Positions 7,006 to 9,031 of a DNA stretch of 9,031 nucleotides are shown piece after piece. Positions within the stretch are counted from its first letter, which is position 1; the number at the start of each line of letters is the position of its first letter. The notes beneath the pieces were generated by a model. That model had not been told where the DNA came from. It made no database searches and saw nothing but the letters and a program-made list of their open reading frames with translations. A program made the translations under genes and the position numbers. This stretch comes from Acidimicrobium sp. BACL17 MAG-120823-bin42 (GTDB lineage Bacteria > Actinomycetota > Acidimicrobiia > Acidimicrobiales > Ilumatobacteraceae). The stretch spans positions 1-9,031 of the forward strand of contig LIAZ01000043.1 in NCBI GenBank assembly GCA_001438985.1. Direction: 5' to 3'.

Positions 7006-7021
7006 ACAGACTGACCCCGAA

Positions 7022-7027
7022 AGGATA
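7022..7027 (-). promoter_or_regulatory. possible -10 element of the carD promoter
   Basis: TATCCT on the minus strand keeps four of six TATAAT positions and would start transcription about 25 bases before the carD GTG, leaving room for the ribosome-binding site. A matching -35 is weak: TTGTGG about 19 bases upstream. An AT-rich patch (AATAAATAT, around 7062-7071) lies further upstream. The call rests on position and partial similarity only. Confidence 0.3.
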
Positions 7028-7085
7028 GGCGTTCAGAGCCCCTAACCCACAATGCGCGCGATATTTATTGGCCAAAATGCAATTG

Positions 7086-7159
7086 CGCCCCCGGTAGGAA
7101 TCGAACCTACGACCTACGGATTAGAAGTCCGCCGCTCTATCCATCTGAGCTACGGGAGC
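7086..7159 (-). tRNA. tRNA-Arg, anticodon UCU
   Basis: A complete 74-base cloverleaf reads on the minus strand. The acceptor arms GCTCCCG and CGGGGGC pair with one G-U. The D stem is GCTC/GAGC, and the anticodon stem GCGGA/TCCGT encloses the loop CTTCTAA, giving anticodon TCT (7123-7125) for AGA and AGG codons. The T arm is GTAGG-TTCGATT-CCTAC and the discriminator base is G. The terminal CCA is not encoded. It lies 95 bases upstream of carD on the same strand and is divergent from the transporter gene. No convincing terminator is seen between it and carD, so readthrough is possible. Confidence 0.96.
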
Positions 7160-7173
7160 AATCTGCTTACTCA

Positions 7174-7179
7174 AATCTA
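7174..7179 (-). promoter_or_regulatory. possible -10 element of the tRNA-Arg promoter
   Basis: TAGATT on the minus strand ends 14 bases before the mature tRNA 5' end and would give a short 5' leader, as is common for tRNA genes. A good -35 is not evident (ACAAAC at the right distance). Low-confidence call from position. Confidence 0.3.
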
Positions 7180-7204
7180 CCCGCATCCCAACTACCGTTT
7201 GTCT

Positions 7205-8077
7205 GTGCGTTCACGACTGTTGGTGCTGTTTGCAGCATTTTGCTTTGCCACAACTGGCACATCGCGAGCACTTGGGCCCGACAGCGCCACCTCACTGGGT
7301 GTTGCTGCCGTGAGATTCATCGTTGGTGCAACAGCGCTCTTTGCGATTACGGCACTCATTCGTAAGCCACATGTCACCACAGCAACACTCCCCCTATATA
7401 TATGGATCATCGCCGGCTTCGGCCAAGCAATGTATGGCGCAACGTTTTTCGCTGCCGTGCATGAAACGGGCGTTGCTGTTGGCACGGTGGTGGCGCTTGG
7501 TTCGGCACCCATTCTCACTGGCATGTTGTCGGTTGTGCTGTTTCGCTCGCGCCCATCTCGATCGTGGATGCTGGCAACCAGTGTGGCAATCGGTGGCATG
7601 GCATTGATCGTGCTGTCGGGTAGCGAGGCAACTGTTTCAATCACCGGAACCATCTATGCACTCGGTGCAGGTTTGGGTTATGCGTTCTTTGCTCTCGCAA
7701 GTAAACGCATCGTTGCGTCAGGTGTGCCGAGCGACATTGCAATGTCACGCGTGTTTGCGTTGTCGGCAATCATGCTTGCTCCCACATTATTTTTTGTTAA
7801 CACCGACTGGATATTTACACAAGGCGGAATCTCTCTCACATTGTGGCTTGGAATAGTGACGGTTGCATTGGCCTATTGGGCGTATGCGAGCGGACTCATT
7901 CACCTAGAACCCCGTGAAACAACGATGATCACACTCGCTGAACCCGTTGTTGCCACCATCCTTGGCGCAGTGGTCCTCAACGAACGACCCGAAGTACTTG
8001 CATGGCTAGGCATCGTTATTGTCATTGCCGCGCTCGCTTACGAAGCACGCAGCACCTCATCAAATATGAAACACTAA
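7205..8077 (+). CDS. EamA/DMT superfamily membrane transporter
   Basis: A 290-residue inner-membrane protein of the drug/metabolite transporter superfamily, likely an exporter of small metabolites. Hydrophobic segments at roughly 5-20, 31-52, 63-83, 88-113, 121-138, 145-166, 180-198, 209-229, 239-257 and 263-280 give the usual ten helices, arranged as two EamA repeats. Typical landmarks are AAVRF near the second helix, ALGSAPILTG (97-106) closing repeat one, and AEPVVATILGAVVLNE (245-260) in repeat two. The frame is open from 7052, but that part is the antisense of the tRNA gene, so the start must be downstream. GTG 7205 puts a short basic VRSR before the first helix, as is usual; TTG 7199 is the alternative. 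No Shine-Dalgarno sequence is visible. purH starts 4 bases after its stop, so the two are probably co-transcribed. Substrate unknown. Confidence 0.87.
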   Translation: MRSRLLVLFAAFCFATTGTSRALGPDSATSLGVAAVRFIVGATALFAITALIRKPHVTTATLPLYIWIIAGFGQAMYGATFFAAVHETGVAVGTVVALGSAPILTGMLSVVLFRSRPSRSWMLATSVAIGGMALIVLSGSEATVSITGTIYALGAGLGYAFFALASKRIVASGVPSDIAMSRVFALSAIMLAPTLFFVNTDWIFTQGGISLTLWLGIVTVALAYWAYASGLIHLEPRETTMITLAEPVVATILGAVVLNERPEVLAWLGIVIVIAALAYEARSTSSNMKH

Positions 8078-8081
8078 GCGC

Positions 8082-9031
8082 ATGCCTCGCGCGTTGCTCA
8101 GTGTGTACGACAAAGCAGGAATCACCGAGTTCGCGCAGCAACTGCACGATCTCGGTTGGGAGCTGGTCTCTAGTGGCGGCACTGCAGCAGTTCTTTCTGC
8201 AGCAGGTATACCTGTAATTGATGTCGCCGAGATCACGGGTTACCCCGCCATCTTGGGCCACCGCGTTGTCACCTTGCATCCATCAATTCATGGCGCATTA
8301 CTTGGAGACACCAGCAATGCAGAACATGTTGCCGAGATGGAGCGACTGAATATTTCACCCATCTCGCTCGCCGTCGTGAACCTGTATCCGTTTTCGAGTA
8401 ACCCAAGTATTGAACTCATCGATGTTGGTGGCCCAGCCATGGTTCGTGCGGCAGCAAAAAATCATGCCCACGTCGCTGTTGTCACCGACCCTGCCCAATA
8501 CGTCGAAGTGCTCTCTGCACTGTCGTCGTCGGGGATTGATGCACCTATGCGCAAGAGGTTGGCCGCGCAAGCATTTGCCGTTACCGCAGAGTACGACGCC
8601 CAGGTTGCTCAGTGGTTTAACGAAGACACGACGTCACTTCCCGAGCGAATAAATATTTCCTTAGAACGCGAAGACGTGCTGCGTTATGGCGAAAACCCGC
8701 ACCAACAAGGTGCTCGTTACCGAATCGTTGGTGACACCAGTTGGTGGAGCACGGCGAAACAATTAGGTGGCAAGGACATGAGCTACCTCAATGTGTTGGA
8801 TGGCGAGGCGGCGTGGAACTTGGTATCAAACTTTGATAGCCCGTGTGTTGCCATTATCAAGCACGCAAATCCATGCGGCGTGGCGGTAGCCAAAACAATC
8901 GAAACCGCGTATCAACGAGCACTCGATTGTGACCCCACAAGCGCCTTCGGCGGCATTGTTGCGCTAAATCGAAGCGTAGATACATCTGTCGCCGAACAGA
9001 TCATCAATATTTTCACCGAAGTAGTAATTGC
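8082..9031 (+). CDS. purH: bifunctional AICAR transformylase/IMP cyclohydrolase, C-terminus cut by window edge
   Basis: Catalyses the last two steps of de novo purine synthesis: formylation of AICAR with 10-formyl-THF and ring closure to IMP. The window holds 316 residues of about 500-530. The N-terminal cyclohydrolase domain starts MPRALLSVYDKAGITEFA and includes SSGGT (30-34), RVVTLHP (61-67), VVNLYPF (98-104) with Tyr102, IDVGGPAMVRAAAKNH (113-128) with Asp114 and Lys126. The transformylase domain begins with LRYGENPHQ (200-208) and includes GKDMSYLNVLD (230-240), AIIKHANPCG (257-266) with the catalytic Lys260-His261 pair, and DPTSAFGGIVALN (284-296). Relative to standard PurH, the lysine of RVKTLHP is Val63, the preceding DG is GH, and the loop between YPF and IDVGG is several residues short. 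The ATG at 8082 lies 4 bases after the transporter stop. Confidence 0.93.
   Translation, partial: MPRALLSVYDKAGITEFAQQLHDLGWELVSSGGTAAVLSAAGIPVIDVAEITGYPAILGHRVVTLHPSIHGALLGDTSNAEHVAEMERLNISPISLAVVNLYPFSSNPSIELIDVGGPAMVRAAAKNHAHVAVVTDPAQYVEVLSALSSSGIDAPMRKRLAAQAFAVTAEYDAQVAQWFNEDTTSLPERINISLEREDVLRYGENPHQQGARYRIVGDTSWWSTAKQLGGKDMSYLNVLDGEAAWNLVSNFDSPCVAIIKHANPCGVAVAKTIETAYQRALDCDPTSAFGGIVALNRSVDTSVAEQIINIFTEVVI

Noticed and set aside
7073..7090. GCAATTGC followed by ATTTT after the tRNA as a terminator
   Set aside because: The palindrome has no room for a loop, is only 8 bases long, and the T run is short and interrupted.
7052..7204. N-terminal extension of the transporter starting at ATG 7052
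   Set aside because: It is the antisense of the tRNA-Arg gene and its flanks, and the extra residues do not look like a membrane-protein N-terminus.
7391..7403. TATATATA run as a promoter
   Set aside because: It lies within the transporter coding frame as ordinary codons (LYIW) and has no paired -35 or downstream start.
7192..7653. 153-residue minus-strand open frame opposite the transporter
   Set aside because: Low-complexity Ala/Thr/Val composition mirrors the antisense of hydrophobic codons; no start context and no domain.
1..9031. CRISPR array, insertion sequence, integrase, toxin-antitoxin or phage-defence genes
   Set aside because: None seen: every long frame is accounted for by housekeeping or metabolic genes, and no direct-repeat array or terminal inverted repeats were found by eye.

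Overview
The window is a dense, mid-G+C bacterial chromosome segment with nine protein genes, one tRNA gene and almost no spare intergenic space. The gene set points to an actinomycete-type organism. It has a CarD-family RNA polymerase-binding regulator with the actinobacterial NWSRR motif, a PurH with the 'GGPAMVRAAAKNH' stretch seen in actinobacterial PurH, a long-form RmlA, and frequent GTG starts. The roughly even base composition and the lysine/alanine tail on CarD would fit a lower-GC lineage such as freshwater or marine Acidimicrobiia. That placement is inference, because no 16S rRNA or other phylogenetic marker is present.

Left part (1-2250, minus strand): a dTDP-sugar operon transcribed right to left in the order rmlA, rmlC-like, rmlB. 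RmlA makes dTDP-glucose, RmlB (cut by the left edge) converts it to dTDP-4-keto-6-deoxyglucose, and the RmlC-like cupin would epimerise that product. rmlA and rmlC overlap by one base (TAATG), and rmlC and rmlB are 8 bases apart. The RmlC lacks the usual Arg before GLH and the usual QGK segment. No rmlD is visible; it may lie past the left edge.

Middle (2286-5478, plus strand): a three-gene operon begins only 35 bases from rmlA in the divergent direction. It encodes a class III PLP aminotransferase, an SDR oxidoreductase and a cytochrome P450, with gaps of 6 and 4 bases. Together they look like a small-molecule amine/alcohol/hydroxylation cassette of unknown substrate. The P450 start is best placed at GTG 4267, which gives a normal 403-residue bacterial P450.

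Right-middle (5465-7159, minus strand): carD is followed after 2 bases by a 3-hydroxyisobutyrate dehydrogenase-family gene, whose end overlaps the P450 end by 14 bases. CarD carries a roughly 50-residue Lys/Ala tail. Upstream of carD on the same strand is a complete tRNA-Arg(UCU).

Right part (7205-9031, plus strand): an EamA/DMT-type transporter, starting at GTG 7205 rather than inside the antisense of the tRNA, is followed after 4 bases by purH, cut by the right edge. This PurH has an unusual IMP-cyclohydrolase active-site segment (RVVTLHP where RVKTLHP is usual) and a shortened loop. No CRISPR array, insertion sequence, prophage or defence island is seen, and no gene-free stretch exceeds 100 bases apart from the segment holding the tRNA.
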